The notes under the pieces: model-generated
What the model was told of the DNA's origin: nothing
The model's input: the letters and a program-made list of their open reading frames with translations, nothing else
Database searches by the model: none
DNA from: an uncultured Proteiniphilum sp.
GTDB taxonomy: Bacteria > Bacteroidota > Bacteroidia > Bacteroidales > Dysgonomonadaceae
DNA length: 64,000 bases
NCBI GenBank assembly: GCA_927407015.1
Contig: CAKMJT010000036.1
Span: 1-64,000, forward strand
Reading direction: 5' to 3'
In this document: piece after piece, positions 27,646 through 37,467 of the stretch
How the letters are laid out: the number at the start of each line of letters is the position of its first letter
Position numbering within the stretch: the first letter of the stretch is position 1
Translations under genes and position numbers: made by a program

Positions 27646-28581
27646 ATGGAAATTGTTTGGTTGTTATTGTCGCTGGTGATTTTGTATTTTGGTGCTGAAG
27701 GGCTGGTTACGGGTGCCGCTTCTATGGCAAAACGGGCGGGTATCAGTCCTTTAGTGATTGGGCTTACAATCGTCTCGATGGGCACCAGTGCCCCGGAACT
27801 CCTTGTCAGCGTGAAAGCGGCGCTGAACGGGCAGGGAGCATTGTCGATCGGGAATGTGCTTGGATCCAATTTTTTTAATGTGGGAATTATACTCGGTCTG
27901 TCCGCTGTGATCTATCCTTTGGCGGTCAAGCGGCAGCTGTTGAAGCTGGATGTGCCCGTCATGATTTTTGCTTCCGTATTGTTTTTTCTGCTCTTCCTTG
28001 ATTCTGAGATATCCCGGGTAGAGGGGATTATTTTCATTCTTTCCCTGATCATTTATTTTACCTATTTGTTTGTGACTTCAAGGAAGAACACCGCTACACA
28101 TGCAGAGGAAGAAGAGGAGATTCGGCTGAGCAAACATTGGTTGCTCGATATTCTCTTTATCGGAGCCGGGCTGGCTGCCCTGGTGTATGGATCGGATATG
28201 CTGGTGGAAAATGCCGTGATCATCGCAGGGAGACTGGGAATGTCAGAGGCAATGATAGGTCTTACCATTGTGGCGGCCGGTACCAGTATGCCTGAACTGG
28301 CAACATCAGTAGTCGCAGCCATCAAGAAACGTTCAGATATCGCTATTGGCAATGTGGTGGGATCGAATATCTTTAATATACTGTTAATCCTGGGTTTGAC
28401 GGGCGTTATTCAGCCCATCAGTACCTTTGATATCAACTATGTAGACAGTCTCTTTAATATAGGCATAGGTGTTCTGCTGTGGGTGTTTATGAAAAAGAGC
28501 ACCCGTATAACCAGGGCACAGGGAGTACTCTTTCTGGTTTTTTACCTGATCTATTTTTTCTATAAGCTGTTTCTGATATAA
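27646..28581 (+). CDS. Calcium/sodium antiporter family protein (CaCA, YrbG-like)
   Basis: A 311-residue membrane antiporter with the two inverted alpha repeats of the CaCA superfamily: GTSAPELLVSV near residue 48 and AAGTSMPELATSVV near residue 210, each followed by a GNVxGSNxFN motif. About ten membrane segments are visible. It exchanges Ca2+ against Na+ or H+; the true ions are not determined by sequence. Single gene between the sigma factor and lon. Confidence 0.93.
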   Translation: MEIVWLLLSLVILYFGAEGLVTGAASMAKRAGISPLVIGLTIVSMGTSAPELLVSVKAALNGQGALSIGNVLGSNFFNVGIILGLSAVIYPLAVKRQLLKLDVPVMIFASVLFFLLFLDSEISRVEGIIFILSLIIYFTYLFVTSRKNTATHAEEEEEIRLSKHWLLDILFIGAGLAALVYGSDMLVENAVIIAGRLGMSEAMIGLTIVAAGTSMPELATSVVAAIKKRSDIAIGNVVGSNIFNILLILGLTGVIQPISTFDINYVDSLFNIGIGVLLWVFMKKSTRITRAQGVLFLVFYLIYFFYKLFLI

Positions 28582-28590
28582 AAAAGAAAA

Positions 28591-28627
28591 CAGATGAGCA
28601 TTCAATTTCTCATCTGCTTTCCTTTTT
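28591..28627. terminator. Bidirectional terminator between antiporter gene and lon
   Basis: CAGATGAG and CTCATCTG form an 8-bp stem. On the plus strand CTTTCCTTTTTC follows; on the minus strand TTTTCTTTTTT follows. It can therefore end both convergent genes. Confidence 0.8.
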
Positions 28628-28708
28628 CAGGCTGCTGATCATGGAATCCCGTTTTTGATGATCAGAAGTTTACTTTTCTATTGATGCTATCGCTGTTGCT
28701 TTGATCAA

Positions 28709-31183
28709 TTATTCCTGTTGCGCCACGGTCTTTATCATAAAATCTTTCGCATTATCTACTTTTTCATCCAGCAGTGCAAGCTTCAGCACCTCTTTCACAT
28801 CGCTCACATAGTGAAATAAAACCCCTTCTACATAATCGGCTTTAATTTCGTCAATATCCTTTTTATTCTCCTTGCAGAGAATGATTTCCCTGATACCGGC
28901 ACGCTTGGCTGCCAGAATCTTCTCGCGGATTCCGCCCACCGGCAGTACTTTCCCCCGTAAAGTGATTTCACCTGTCATAGCCAGGTTGGGTCTTACCTTT
29001 CGCTGTGTATAGATGGATGCCAGTGAGGTGATCATCGTAATTCCTGCCGAGGGCCCGTCTTTCGGAATAGCTCCTTCCGGTACATGGATATGCGTATTCC
29101 AGTTTTCGAAAATATCCGGATCGATATCCAGCTCCTGCGCATGAGAGTGAATATATTCCATGGCAAGCATGGCCGATTCTTTCATTACATCGCCCAGATT
29201 ACCCGTGAGAGTGAGCTTAGCTCCCTTACCACGACTCAGAGAGCTTTCCACAAAAAGAATCTCTCCGCCAACAGCAGTCCAGGCCAGGCCGGTGACAACT
29301 CCGGCGTATTCGTTGCCCTGGTAGCGGTCGCGTGAGTATTCCTCGATGCCCAGATACTCAGGGAGGTCCGAGATTTTAAGCGATTTGGGATAGGCTTCAT
29401 CAGAGGCGATCTTCCGGGCTATCTTCCGCATGACCTTGGCAATCTTCTTGTTCAGTTCGCGGACGCCCGATTCTCTGGTATAGTGTTCAACGATCTGATG
29501 CAAGGTGGATTTCGGAATGGAGAAAGCACCTTTTTCAATACCATGATTCAATAGCTCTTTGGGTACAAGGTGGCGGTAGGCGATCTCGATTTTTTCTTCA
29601 GCAATATATCCACCCACATTGATCAGTTCCATCCGGTCGAGCAATGGTTGAGGTATCGTACTCAAATTATTTGCTGTCGCAATGAAAAGAACTTTCGACA
29701 AATCATATTCAATGGAGAGGTAGTTGTCGTGGAATGCCGAGTTCTGTTCCGGATCGAGTACTTCAAGCAACGCGGAAGAAGGATCACCACGGAAATCATT
29801 CCCGATTTTATCTACTTCATCCAGCACAAAAACAGGATTAGATGTGCCTGCCTTTTGGATATTCTGGATAATCCTGCCGGGGATGGCCCCAATATATGTG
29901 CGGCGGTGACCCCGTATCTCTGCTTCATCGTGCAATCCGCCCAAAGAGATACGTACATATTTGCGGTTGATGGCTTCTGCAATGGATTTGCCCAATGAGG
30001 TTTTCCCCACACCCGGAGGTCCGTAAAGGCAAAGGATGGGAGCCTTCAAATCGCCTTTCAGTTTCAGTACAGCCAGATGTTCGATGATGCGCTCCTTTAC
30101 CTTCTCCATGCCGAAATGGTCCCTGTCCAGCACTTTCTGTGCGTTTTTCAGGTTGAAATTGTCTTTGGTATATTCACCCCAGGGAAGTTCCAGAATTGTT
30201 TGCAGATATCCATACTGAACGGAATAGTCAGGAGATTGCGGATTCAGCCGCTCCAGTTTCTGTACCTCTTTTTCGAAGGTTTCTCCCACCTCGGTACTCC
30301 ATTTTTTCCGGAGTGCCTTTTGCCGAAATTCATCGATCTCAATCTGCTGCGTATTTCCACCCAGTTCTTCCTGAATGGTCTTAATCTGTTGTTGCAGAAA
30401 ATACTCTTTTTGCTGCTGATTCAAATCTTCCCGCGTTTTCATCTGGATGTTCATCTTCAGCTCCAGAATCTGTGATTCGCGGTTGAGGATCATCAGGAGA
30501 CGGTAAGCCTGTTCTTTTTCGTCGTTGATGCTCAGCAATTCCTGCTTTTCCCTGTTTTCAATGGGGAGGTTTGTCCCGCAGTAGCTGATGAGCATATCGG
30601 AAAAAGATTCACTGCTGATGGTCTGAATCAGTTCTTTGGGTGGTTCGCCAAGCAAGTGCAACATGTGAAGCATGGCATCACGGATGGAATCGAGAATAGC
30701 CTTGAATTCTTTATCATCCTTTGGTGCTTTCACCGATTCCCTCAGTCTGTAGGTAGCCTTCAGAAAAGGATTTGTCTGCGTGATCTCCAGCCATTCAAAA
30801 CGCTTTTTCGCCTGGACAATTATACTAAAGTTGTTGTCAGCGAGTTCAATCACCCGTATGACCTCGGCGATAACCCCTATTGGGTACAGATCTTCCTTTT
30901 CAGGATCTTCCACGCTCGTGTCCTTTTGGCACACGAGTCCTATATATCGTTGCTTTTTTCCGAGAGATCTGATCAGTGCCAGGGATTTCTTTCTCCCCAC
31001 AGAGATAGGGAGGGTACTACCCGGGAATACAATGGTGTTTCGCAGGGGGAGTATAGGCAGTGTTTCCTTCAGATAGGATTCGTCAATATCCATATTGCCA
31101 TCAATAAAATCGCTGGCAATAAATGAAATTACGTTCGTATCGGAGTCTTCTATACTCGAAGTATATTTTTTAAATGGATTCAT
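28709..31183 (-). CDS. lon: ATP-dependent protease Lon
   Basis: Serine/lysine-type AAA+ protease for damaged and regulatory proteins. From ATG 31183 ([15 protein letters not shown]) it has 824 residues: N-terminal LON substrate domain, coiled coil, AAA+ module with GPPGVGKTS and [11 protein letters not shown], and C-terminal protease domain with the catalytic Ser in [11 protein letters not shown] and Lys in [14 protein letters not shown]. In-frame ATGs at 31204 and 31297 exist, but the family N-terminus favours 31183. Its upstream region is shared with the divergent methyltransferase gene. Confidence 0.95.
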   Translation of the reverse strand: MNPFKKYTSSIEDSDTNVISFIASDFIDGNMDIDESYLKETLPILPLRNTIVFPGSTLPISVGRKKSLALIRSLGKKQRYIGLVCQKDTSVEDPEKEDLYPIGVIAEVIRVIELADNNFSIIVQAKKRFEWLEITQTNPFLKATYRLRESVKAPKDDKEFKAILDSIRDAMLHMLHLLGEPPKELIQTISSESFSDMLISYCGTNLPIENREKQELLSINDEKEQAYRLLMILNRESQILELKMNIQMKTREDLNQQQKEYFLQQQIKTIQEELGGNTQQIEIDEFRQKALRKKWSTEVGETFEKEVQKLERLNPQSPDYSVQYGYLQTILELPWGEYTKDNFNLKNAQKVLDRDHFGMEKVKERIIEHLAVLKLKGDLKAPILCLYGPPGVGKTSLGKSIAEAINRKYVRISLGGLHDEAEIRGHRRTYIGAIPGRIIQNIQKAGTSNPVFVLDEVDKIGNDFRGDPSSALLEVLDPEQNSAFHDNYLSIEYDLSKVLFIATANNLSTIPQPLLDRMELINVGGYIAEEKIEIAYRHLVPKELLNHGIEKGAFSIPKSTLHQIVEHYTRESGVRELNKKIAKVMRKIARKIASDEAYPKSLKISDLPEYLGIEEYSRDRYQGNEYAGVVTGLAWTAVGGEILFVESSLSRGKGAKLTLTGNLGDVMKESAMLAMEYIHSHAQELDIDPDIFENWNTHIHVPEGAIPKDGPSAGITMITSLASIYTQRKVRPNLAMTGEITLRGKVLPVGGIREKILAAKRAGIREIILCKENKKDIDEIKADYVEGVLFHYVSDVKEVLKLALLDEKVDNAKDFMIKTVAQQE

Positions 31184-31221
31184 AATAATAAAATTCTCTG
31201 TCATCAAAACAGAAAAATGGT

Positions 31222-31229
31222 TACTTTTG
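31222..31229 (+). promoter_or_regulatory. -7 box for the TrmN6-like gene
   Basis: TACTTTTG matches TAnnTTTG; transcription would start near 31236, 45 bases before ATG 31281. Confidence 0.5.
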
Positions 31230-31280
31230 TTTTTACTTTTCTCATAATGATGGACAAAATTCGTGCCAAAAAGAGAGAGA

Positions 31281-32006
31281 ATGAACTTTATGGCCAATCC
31301 CTATTTCCGATTCAAACAATTTACCGTCTTTCATGACAGATGTGCCATGAAAGTGGGGACCGACGGTGTGCTGCTTGGAACCTGGACTGACCTGAAGGAT
31401 ACGCAGAAAATACTGGATGTGGGTACAGGCACCGGGCTCATCGCGCTGATGCTGGCACAACGCAATCCTGCGGCACTCATTGAGGCAATTGACATAGACC
31501 CGCCGGCACTCGATCAGGCAGAGACGAATATTCGGAATTCTCCTTTCTCAGACAGGATTGCCGTGAAAGAGTCCTCTTTTCAGGCGTTTGCCCGGTTAAC
31601 CGGCAAGCGATTCGATCTGATCGTTTCTAATCCCCCTTATTATTCCGATTCACTGATGCCCCCGGACCGGCAAAGAGCGCAGACGAGGCATTCAGTCACG
31701 CTGACACTCGATGATCTGCTGTTTTGCGCACGTTGCTGCCTTACGGAGGGAGGTCGTCTTTCACTTATTCTCCCCTATGACAGGCGCGATGAATTGAAGC
31801 AACGGTGCCTCACGCATGCCTTTTATCTCAAACGGGGAACCTTTGTGCATCCCACGCCCCATGCTGACAGAAAACGTGTGTTGGTTGAACTGTCGACGGA
31901 ACCGGCCGGTCCACCCGTCATCCAGTCATTGATTATTGAAGATGCCAGACATGTCTACACCAGCGAATTTACCGGGTTGACACGCGACTTTTATTTGCAT
32001 TTGTGA
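31281..32006 (+). CDS. tRNA1(Val) (adenine-37-N6)-methyltransferase-like (TrmN6/YfiC)
   Basis: A class I SAM-dependent methyltransferase of 241 residues from ATG 31281. FRFKQFTVFHDRCAMKVGTD is the N-terminal signature of the YfiC/TrmN6 family. The SAM motif ILDVGTGTGLIALMLAQ and the catalytic NPPYY follow. In E. coli this enzyme methylates A37 of tRNA1(Val). ATG 31290 is an alternative start; a GTG at 31263 is less likely given the predicted transcript start. Confidence 0.9.
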   Translation: MNFMANPYFRFKQFTVFHDRCAMKVGTDGVLLGTWTDLKDTQKILDVGTGTGLIALMLAQRNPAALIEAIDIDPPALDQAETNIRNSPFSDRIAVKESSFQAFARLTGKRFDLIVSNPPYYSDSLMPPDRQRAQTRHSVTLTLDDLLFCARCCLTEGGRLSLILPYDRRDELKQRCLTHAFYLKRGTFVHPTPHADRKRVLVELSTEPAGPPVIQSLIIEDARHVYTSEFTGLTRDFYLHL

Positions 32007-32072
32007 CAGTGTCTGCCTGGGGGTATTCCCCATACAGTTTGTTGATGCTGCCAGGCTACTTCACGCAGGAGT

Positions 32073-32219
32073 GATGTACAGTAAGGACCGGGTTGAAACC
32101 TGGAAAATTCATACACCTGCCCTTTCCAATACAACAGAGGCACAGGTGGCAGAAGTAAAGCCGAATGATGATACTGCAGTAAAAAACGCCGATTCATTTT
32201 CACAAAAGCATAAAAAGTA
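32073..32219 (+). CDS. Possible 48-residue ORF, unrecognised
   Basis: An ATG-initiated frame (MYSKDRVETWKIHTPALS to a Lys-rich end) runs up to the hpt -7 box, and the frame is open further upstream (back to about 32000). I do not recognise it. It could be a small gene, the C-terminal remnant of a lost gene, or chance. No promoter is seen for it. Confidence 0.25.
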
Positions 32220-32228
32220 GTATTTTTG
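32197..32228 (+). promoter_or_regulatory. Promoter of hpt
   Basis: TATTTTTG at 32221-32228 matches TAnnTTTG, with TTTT 20 bases upstream as a weak -33 element. The start codon is 21 bases downstream of the box. Confidence 0.6.
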
Positions 32229-32249
32229 GCGTTTTAAAATTTCAGTATT

Positions 32250-32786
32250 GTGAAAGAAATAATCACCATCAGGGACAAACAGTTCGAATTGTTCATAGAG
32301 CAAGAGGTTATTGAACAGGGTATCAAGCGCATTGCCAAGCAGATAAATTCAGATCTGGCAGGGAAAAATCCCATTTTTCTCGCTGTGTTGAATGGAGCCT
32401 TCATGTTCGCCGGAGAGCTGATGAAGGAGGTCTCAGTGCCCAGTGAAATTACCTTTGTCCGACTTGCCTCATACCATGGCACCACAACGACGAACAAAGT
32501 GCAGGAAGTGCTGGGTTTGAATGAAAGTATCGAAGGAAGGCTTGTTGTGATTGTGGAAGATATTGTGGATAGCGGAAATACCATGGTTTCTCTTGTGGAG
32601 GAGTTGAAAAAACTTCAGCCGGAAGCGGTGAAGATTGCCACACTGCTGTTTAAGCCTGCAGCATTAAGGCAAAAACTTCATCTCGATTACGTCGCACTCG
32701 AAATACCCAATGACTTTATTGTGGGTTACGGGTTGGATTACGACGGTTATGGCCGGAATCTGAAAGACATTTACAAGGTTAAATAA
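32250..32786 (+). CDS. hpt: Hypoxanthine phosphoribosyltransferase
   Basis: Purine salvage enzyme making IMP/GMP from hypoxanthine/guanine and PRPP. The 178-residue protein shows the PRPP motif VVIVEDIVDSGNTM, the early AVLNGAFMF loop and the base-binding VGYGLDYDGYGRNL. The start codon is GTG at 32250; no ATG fits the family N-terminus (VKEIITIRDKQFELF). Single-gene unit. Confidence 0.94.
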   Translation: MKEIITIRDKQFELFIEQEVIEQGIKRIAKQINSDLAGKNPIFLAVLNGAFMFAGELMKEVSVPSEITFVRLASYHGTTTTNKVQEVLGLNESIEGRLVVIVEDIVDSGNTMVSLVEELKKLQPEAVKIATLLFKPAALRQKLHLDYVALEIPNDFIVGYGLDYDGYGRNLKDIYKVK

Positions 32787-32884
32787 GATTCAATAGCTGT
32801 TTTTTTTGTCAGATAAAGTTAAATTCACAACCATGGCCGGACAGGAGTATTAAATAAACTAATTTCAAGAATTTTCTTTTGAAA

Positions 32885-32918
32885 TTTGAATGTGATATAA
32901 AAAAAATAGCTATTTTTG
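32885..32918 (+). promoter_or_regulatory. Promoter of tonB
   Basis: TTTG at 32885-32888 and TATTTTTG at 32911-32918, spacer 22 bases, 50 bases before the start codon. Confidence 0.65.
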
Positions 32919-32968
32919 CACTATAAGCGGACTTGAACAAAAAAAGAAGTAGATAAAAATTATTCAAA

Positions 32969-33667
32969 ATGGACAAAGATGAAGTAAAAAAATCGCCAAA
33001 AGCGAATTTGGAAGTGCATAAAGGAACATATGCCCTAATGGGGCTTGTGCTCGGAATATCACTCCTTTTCTTCGCTTTTGAATGGTCGACCGAAACTGAA
33101 AAGCTTGACGAGAATGTCATCGTTCAGGATGTTTTGGCCGAAGAAGAAATTGAGATTACTCGTCGCGACCCAACTCCTCCTCCTCCCCCTCCGCCACCAG
33201 AGCCGGAAACACCTGAAATCATTGAAGTGGTAGACGAGAAAGTGGATACAAAACTGGACATACAGGTCGAAGATGATCAGTCTCAACGACAGGCACAAAC
33301 CTATGTTCCGCCCCCACCACCCAAACCCAAACAGGAAGAAGTGACGGAAGAGATCTTTGTGGTGGTGGAAAACCAACCTGAATTTCCCGGAGGAAATGCA
33401 GCCATGATGAAGTTCCTGAGCGACAATATCAAATATCCGGTTATTGCACAGGAGAATGGAATACAGGGTCGTGTGATCTGTAACTTCGTGGTAGAAAAAG
33501 ACGGAAGTATCACAGACGTACAGGTTGTACGCGGCGTTGACCCGTCACTCGACAGGGAAGCTGTACGCGTTATTCAGCAGATGCCTCGCTGGACACCCGG
33601 TAAACAACGCGGACAAGCAGTACGTGTACGGTTTACATTGCCGGTAGTCTTCCGCCTGCAGACCTAA
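32969..33667 (+). CDS. tonB: Energy transducer TonB
   Basis: TonB carries energy from the ExbB/ExbD motor to outer-membrane receptors. The 232-residue protein has a short cytoplasmic N-terminus, one membrane anchor (about 23-40), a Pro-rich periplasmic stretch (PTPPPPPPPPEPETPEI and a second PPPPP block) and the C-terminal TonB domain (about 145-230) with PEFPGGNAAMMKFLSDNIKYP. The exb genes lie about 3 kb downstream in a separate unit. Confidence 0.94.
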   Translation: MDKDEVKKSPKANLEVHKGTYALMGLVLGISLLFFAFEWSTETEKLDENVIVQDVLAEEEIEITRRDPTPPPPPPPPEPETPEIIEVVDEKVDTKLDIQVEDDQSQRQAQTYVPPPPPKPKQEEVTEEIFVVVENQPEFPGGNAAMMKFLSDNIKYPVIAQENGIQGRVICNFVVEKDGSITDVQVVRGVDPSLDREAVRVIQQMPRWTPGKQRGQAVRVRFTLPVVFRLQT

Positions 33668-33686
33668 ATTTATTCGATAACGGTTC

Positions 33687-33728
33687 AAAAGAGGGTGTGT
33701 CACAATGTGATGATACCCTCTTTTTGCT
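33687..33728 (+). terminator. Terminator of tonB
   Basis: AAAAGAGGGT and ACCCTCTTTT enclose an imperfect inner stem, followed by TTTTGCTTTT-type T-rich sequence. Confidence 0.85.
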
Positions 33729-33826
33729 TTTACTCCTGCCTGGGCACAAATGTAACGGTTGCATGCCCGCAGGGTTCATTTCGAATCACCTGTCATTCCA
33801 ATGTCATTCTATATTTATCCATAGCC

Positions 33827-34804
33827 ATGATCCCGAAAGTGTCATTTTTCAAACAGAAAATCGGTACATCCATCGAAAAAGTGTTGCTGGATGAACAGCC
33901 CCATACTTTATTTGACCCGGCAAGGTATATCCTCTCCCTGGGAGGTAAAAGACTCAGACCTATATTGACCCTCATGGCTGTTGACCTGTTTGGAAAAGAA
34001 GTTGACGCCGCCGTTAATCCGGCACTGGCCATTGAAATTTTCCATAATTTCTCTCTCTTACACGACGATCTGATGGATCAGGCAGATATGAGGCGAGGTA
34101 GTCCTACTGTGCACAAAAAATGGAATGCCAACAGCGCCATCCTGTCAGGAGACGCTATGGTGATTGAAGCCTATCAATATATTGCCAGGGTCCCCCCTGA
34201 GTTCCTTCCGGAGATCATCAACCTCTTTTCCACTACTGCCATGGAGATATGTAAGGGCCAACAATATGACATGGATTTCGAACAACGGCTGGATGTGTCG
34301 GAAGCGGAATATATTGAGATGATTCGTCTGAAAACGGCTGTTCTGATTGGATGTGCACTGAAAATAGGTGCTATTATGGCAAAAGCATCTGCTATTGATG
34401 CTGATGCGCTGTATGCCTATGGTATCAACATGGGACTGGCTTTTCAGTTGAAAGACGATCTGCTGGATGTGTACGGAGATCCAAAAACGTTCGGGAAAAA
34501 AATTGGCGGTGATATCGTGAGTAACAAGAAGACTTTTCTGTTGATAAAAGCGTTAAAGAACGCAAACCAGCACCAAAAGGAAGAATTGCACAGATGGTTG
34601 TCAGCAACTGATTTTGATCCTGAAGCCAAAATTAGATTTGTTAAAAATATTTACGATGAATTAAATTTGAAATTCATCTCGGAAAATCTGATAGAAAAGT
34701 ATTACCTTGCATCTTTGGATTGTCTCTCATCCATCAATGTTTCTGATGATCGTAAAAAAGATCTGATCGATTTATCGGAGCATCTGATGCACAGAGAAAA
34801 GTAA
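33827..34804 (+). CDS. Polyprenyl synthetase (trans-isoprenyl diphosphate synthase)
   Basis: It elongates isoprenoid diphosphates, probably for the menaquinone side chain. The 325-residue protein from ATG 33827 (MIPKVSFFKQKIG) has GGKRLRP, the first Asp-rich motif LLHDDLMDQAD and the second FQLKDDLLDVYGD. The longer frame back to 33695 overlaps the tonB terminator and is rejected. It leads a small operon with an unknown gene and tatD (gap 20 bases, then a 4-base overlap). Confidence 0.93.
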   Translation: MIPKVSFFKQKIGTSIEKVLLDEQPHTLFDPARYILSLGGKRLRPILTLMAVDLFGKEVDAAVNPALAIEIFHNFSLLHDDLMDQADMRRGSPTVHKKWNANSAILSGDAMVIEAYQYIARVPPEFLPEIINLFSTTAMEICKGQQYDMDFEQRLDVSEAEYIEMIRLKTAVLIGCALKIGAIMAKASAIDADALYAYGINMGLAFQLKDDLLDVYGDPKTFGKKIGGDIVSNKKTFLLIKALKNANQHQKEELHRWLSATDFDPEAKIRFVKNIYDELNLKFISENLIEKYYLASLDCLSSINVSDDRKKDLIDLSEHLMHREK

Positions 34805-34824
34805 TAACCCTTTCAACGTGTTGT

Positions 34825-35520
34825 ATGCCCTATCGCCGATTACCCAATACAGACAACGCCCGCATCAAGGCATTGAAAATGGCAGTGGAAAAAGCAGAAA
34901 GTACTGATTTCCAGGATCTGTCTATCTCCCCAAATGTTTTATCGGAAGCAAAAAGTGTATTGAATCATTTCGAACATCTTTGTCTCCGCTATCAGCAAAT
35001 GTATGACACTCAGATAAAGGCGAATAAGTCATTTCTGGGAAAAGTGAAAAATGCCCGGATGTATATTTCCCATTTCGTTCAGGTATTGTACCTGTCTGTG
35101 TTGCGTGCAGAAATTAAAGAGGAACATTTGGATCTGTATGGATTAGAGGCTGCTTCTATGGTTGTTCCCGAACTAACTACAAACGAGCAGCTGCTGGAAT
35201 GGGGCCAAAAAATCATCGATGGCGAAAATTCCCGTATCTTACAGGGTGGCGTACCCATCTACAACCCGTCTGTTGCCAAGGTAAAGGTGATGTACTCACT
35301 TTTCAAAGACAGCTATCAGACACAGAAGTTACATCAGAAAGCGACGACCCGTATGATGAACGAGGCGGCAAATTACCGTGAGATAGTGGATAAAGTGATT
35401 TATGATATCTGGGAGGAAGTAGAAAAATGCAACACTGATCTTCCTCCGGAACAGCGACTTGCCATAAACCGTCAGTATGGAATCATTTATTATTACAGAA
35501 AGGGAGAGAGTGTAGAATGA
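34825..35520 (+). CDS. Conserved hypothetical protein, mostly helical
   Basis: I do not recognise this 231-residue protein by function. It lacks a signal peptide and membrane segments and is predicted mainly helical, with a conserved-looking ARMYISHFVQVLYLSVLR segment near residue 77 and an acidic central part. The N-terminus YRRLPNTDNARIKAL and C-terminus RQYGIIYYYRKGES look like those of a small Bacteroidetes-specific family. It overlaps tatD by four bases (ATGA), so translation is probably coupled. No catalytic motif can be named. Confidence 0.75.
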   Translation: MPYRRLPNTDNARIKALKMAVEKAESTDFQDLSISPNVLSEAKSVLNHFEHLCLRYQQMYDTQIKANKSFLGKVKNARMYISHFVQVLYLSVLRAEIKEEHLDLYGLEAASMVVPELTTNEQLLEWGQKIIDGENSRILQGGVPIYNPSVAKVKVMYSLFKDSYQTQKLHQKATTRMMNEAANYREIVDKVIYDIWEEVEKCNTDLPPEQRLAINRQYGIIYYYRKGESVE

Positions 35521-36314
35521 CCATCATTGACACCCATGCCCATCTGTTTGCGCAGGAATTCCGCGTTGATATTGACGATGTTGTTTCACGTGCCAAAAAA
35601 ATAGGTGTAAAAAATATCCTTCTACCGAATATTGATGAAACAACTATTGCTGCATTAAAGCAGACGCAGGCACGTGTTCCCGGTTTCTTTAAACCCATGA
35701 TGGGGCTTCACCCTACCAGCGTGCGCCAGGATTGGGAAGATCAATTGTACCCGATACTGCAGGAATTGAACCAATCTGCCTATATTGCCATTGGAGAGAT
35801 AGGAATCGACCTGTATTGGGATACTGCATTCAGAGAAGAACAGATTCAGGCTTTTGAAGCACAGTTGAAGTGGAGTATAGAAAAAAATCTGCCTGTGGCT
35901 ATCCATTTCAGAAATGCTACGCAGGAGGTGGTGAAAAGTATCAAAAGAGTGGGGGAGAAAGCGTTGAGAGGAGTTTTCCACAGCTTTGGCGGCTCTAAAG
36001 CCGAAATGGAAATGGTCTTACAATTGCCTGACTTTTGGGTGGGGATAAACGGGGTGGTCACCTTTAAAAACTCCGACCTGCCAGAGACACTCCGGCATTG
36101 TCCCAGAGACAGGGTCCTGCTTGAAACCGATTCGCCCTACCTTGCACCGGCACCTTTCAGAGGGAAGAGAAATGAACCATCCTATCTCTCTTTCATCGTG
36201 AAGAAAATGGCTGAGATCTGGCAGGAAAGTGAAGAAGAGGCTGCACAGTTAACGAGCAGAAACGCTCGGCATCTTTTCGGATTATGGGTGGGTGATGGCG
36301 GTAGTGATGTGTGA
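35517..36314 (+). CDS. TatD family metal-dependent DNase/hydrolase
   Basis: A 265-residue amidohydrolase-fold enzyme. Metal ligands can be placed in IDTHAHLF (HxH), IGEIGIDLYW (Glu), AIHFRNA (His), GVFHSFGG (His) and LLETDSPYLAP (Asp). TatD proteins act as 3'-5' exonucleases on DNA. Start ATG 35517 overlaps the preceding gene by four bases. Confidence 0.93.
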   Translation: MTIIDTHAHLFAQEFRVDIDDVVSRAKKIGVKNILLPNIDETTIAALKQTQARVPGFFKPMMGLHPTSVRQDWEDQLYPILQELNQSAYIAIGEIGIDLYWDTAFREEQIQAFEAQLKWSIEKNLPVAIHFRNATQEVVKSIKRVGEKALRGVFHSFGGSKAEMEMVLQLPDFWVGINGVVTFKNSDLPETLRHCPRDRVLLETDSPYLAPAPFRGKRNEPSYLSFIVKKMAEIWQESEEEAAQLTSRNARHLFGLWVGDGGSDV

Positions 36315-36383
36315 AAACCGGGGAAAATATTTTTTTATTAAAAATAAATGGTCATTGAGGTAGTATATAATCGATAAATTCAG

Positions 36384-36391
36384 TATTTTTG
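36384..36391 (+). promoter_or_regulatory. -7 box for tRNA-Ser
   Basis: TATTTTTG, 69 bases upstream of the mature tRNA 5' end, so a short precursor leader would be trimmed. Confidence 0.5.
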
Positions 36392-36460
36392 CTCCCCAAA
36401 TGGAACGCAAATGAATTTTTTTTTGTAATTTGCACCCGTTTTTGGGGGAGTTCTCCATTT

Positions 36461-36548
36461 GGAGAGATGCTCGAGTGGTTGAAGAGGCACGCCTGGAAAG
36501 CGTGTATACGCCAAAAGTGTATCGCGGGTTCGAATCCCGCTCTCTCCG
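36461..36548 (+). tRNA. tRNA-Ser (anticodon GGA)
   Basis: GGAGAGA pairs with TCTCTCC in the acceptor stem. The anticodon stem CACGC/GCGTG presents the loop CTGGAAA with anticodon GGA. A long variable arm (TATACGCCAAAAGTGTATC) and the T arm CGGGTTCGAATCCCG are present, as class II tRNA-Ser requires. The 3' CCA is not encoded. Confidence 0.96.
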
Positions 36549-36658
36549 CTCCAGAAAAAGAAAAAAGTCGTACAGATGATTTACAATATAAAACTCAGAA
36601 AATCAATTATTAATAAGAACAAAATTTAAGATCATTAATCAAAAAAATTGAACACACA

Positions 36659-37462
36659 ATGAAAAAGTTATTTGCAATTTTAGCAATCTTCGGAATCATG
36701 TCTGTAGGATTGTCATCGGTTCTTTTAGCTCAAGAAGCCACTCCCGCTGAACAAACAGAACAAGTTGCCTCCGCCCCTGTTGAAACAGCCGCTGTCGCTG
36801 TAGAAGAAACATCAGACGGAGGTTTTCACCAGGCGCTTAAAACCAAGTTTATTGAGGGTGGGGCTAGCTTTATGAGTTTGATTGCAATCTGTTTAATTCT
36901 GGGTTTGGCATTCTCCCTGGAAAGAATTATCTACCTGAGTCTGGCTGATGTGGATCCCGATGCATTTCTGGATAAAATAGGTGACGCATTGGATAGAGGT
37001 GACGTAGAAGCTGCCAAAGATATTGCTCGTAATACCAGAGGACCCGTTGCATCGATTGTATACCAGGGACTGCTTCGTTTAGATCAGGGCCCCGATTCAG
37101 TAGAACGCTCCATTGTTTCCTATGGCGGTGTACAATCAGGTTTACTGGAAAGAAATCTTTCCTGGATTACCCTGTTTATCGCTATTGCTCCGTCACTCGG
37201 TTTCCTTGGAACAGTAGTAGGTATGGTTATGGCTTTCGATGATATCCAGAGAGCTGGAGATATGAGCCCGACGATTGTTGCCGGTGGTATGAAAGTTGCC
37301 TTGATTACTACGGTAGGTGGTTTGATTGTTGCCCTGATTCTTCAGGTTATCTACAACTACCTCCTCAGCAAAATGGAAGGAATCCTCAACAAGATGGAAG
37401 ATGCATCTATTACATTCCTGGATCAGGTGATCAAATATAACGTTAAATACAAAAACTTGTAA
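36659..37462 (+). CDS. exbB: MotA/TolQ/ExbB proton channel family protein
   Basis: Proton channel subunit of the TonB motor. The 267-residue protein starts with a signal-like segment (about 1-25) and an Ala/Glu/Thr-rich periplasmic stretch, then a first membrane segment (about 70-95), a cytoplasmic loop and two further segments (about 170-195 and 215-240). ITLFIAIAPSLGFLGTVVGM is the ExbB/TolQ core. It opens the operon exbB-X-exbD-exbD. Confidence 0.9.
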   Translation: MKKLFAILAIFGIMSVGLSSVLLAQEATPAEQTEQVASAPVETAAVAVEETSDGGFHQALKTKFIEGGASFMSLIAICLILGLAFSLERIIYLSLADVDPDAFLDKIGDALDRGDVEAAKDIARNTRGPVASIVYQGLLRLDQGPDSVERSIVSYGGVQSGLLERNLSWITLFIAIAPSLGFLGTVVGMVMAFDDIQRAGDMSPTIVAGGMKVALITTVGGLIVALILQVIYNYLLSKMEGILNKMEDASITFLDQVIKYNVKYKNL

Positions 37463-37467
37463 TCATC

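Noticed and set aside
33695-33826. Extension of the polyprenyl synthase by 44 residues
   Set aside because: It runs through the tonB terminator and has no family similarity.
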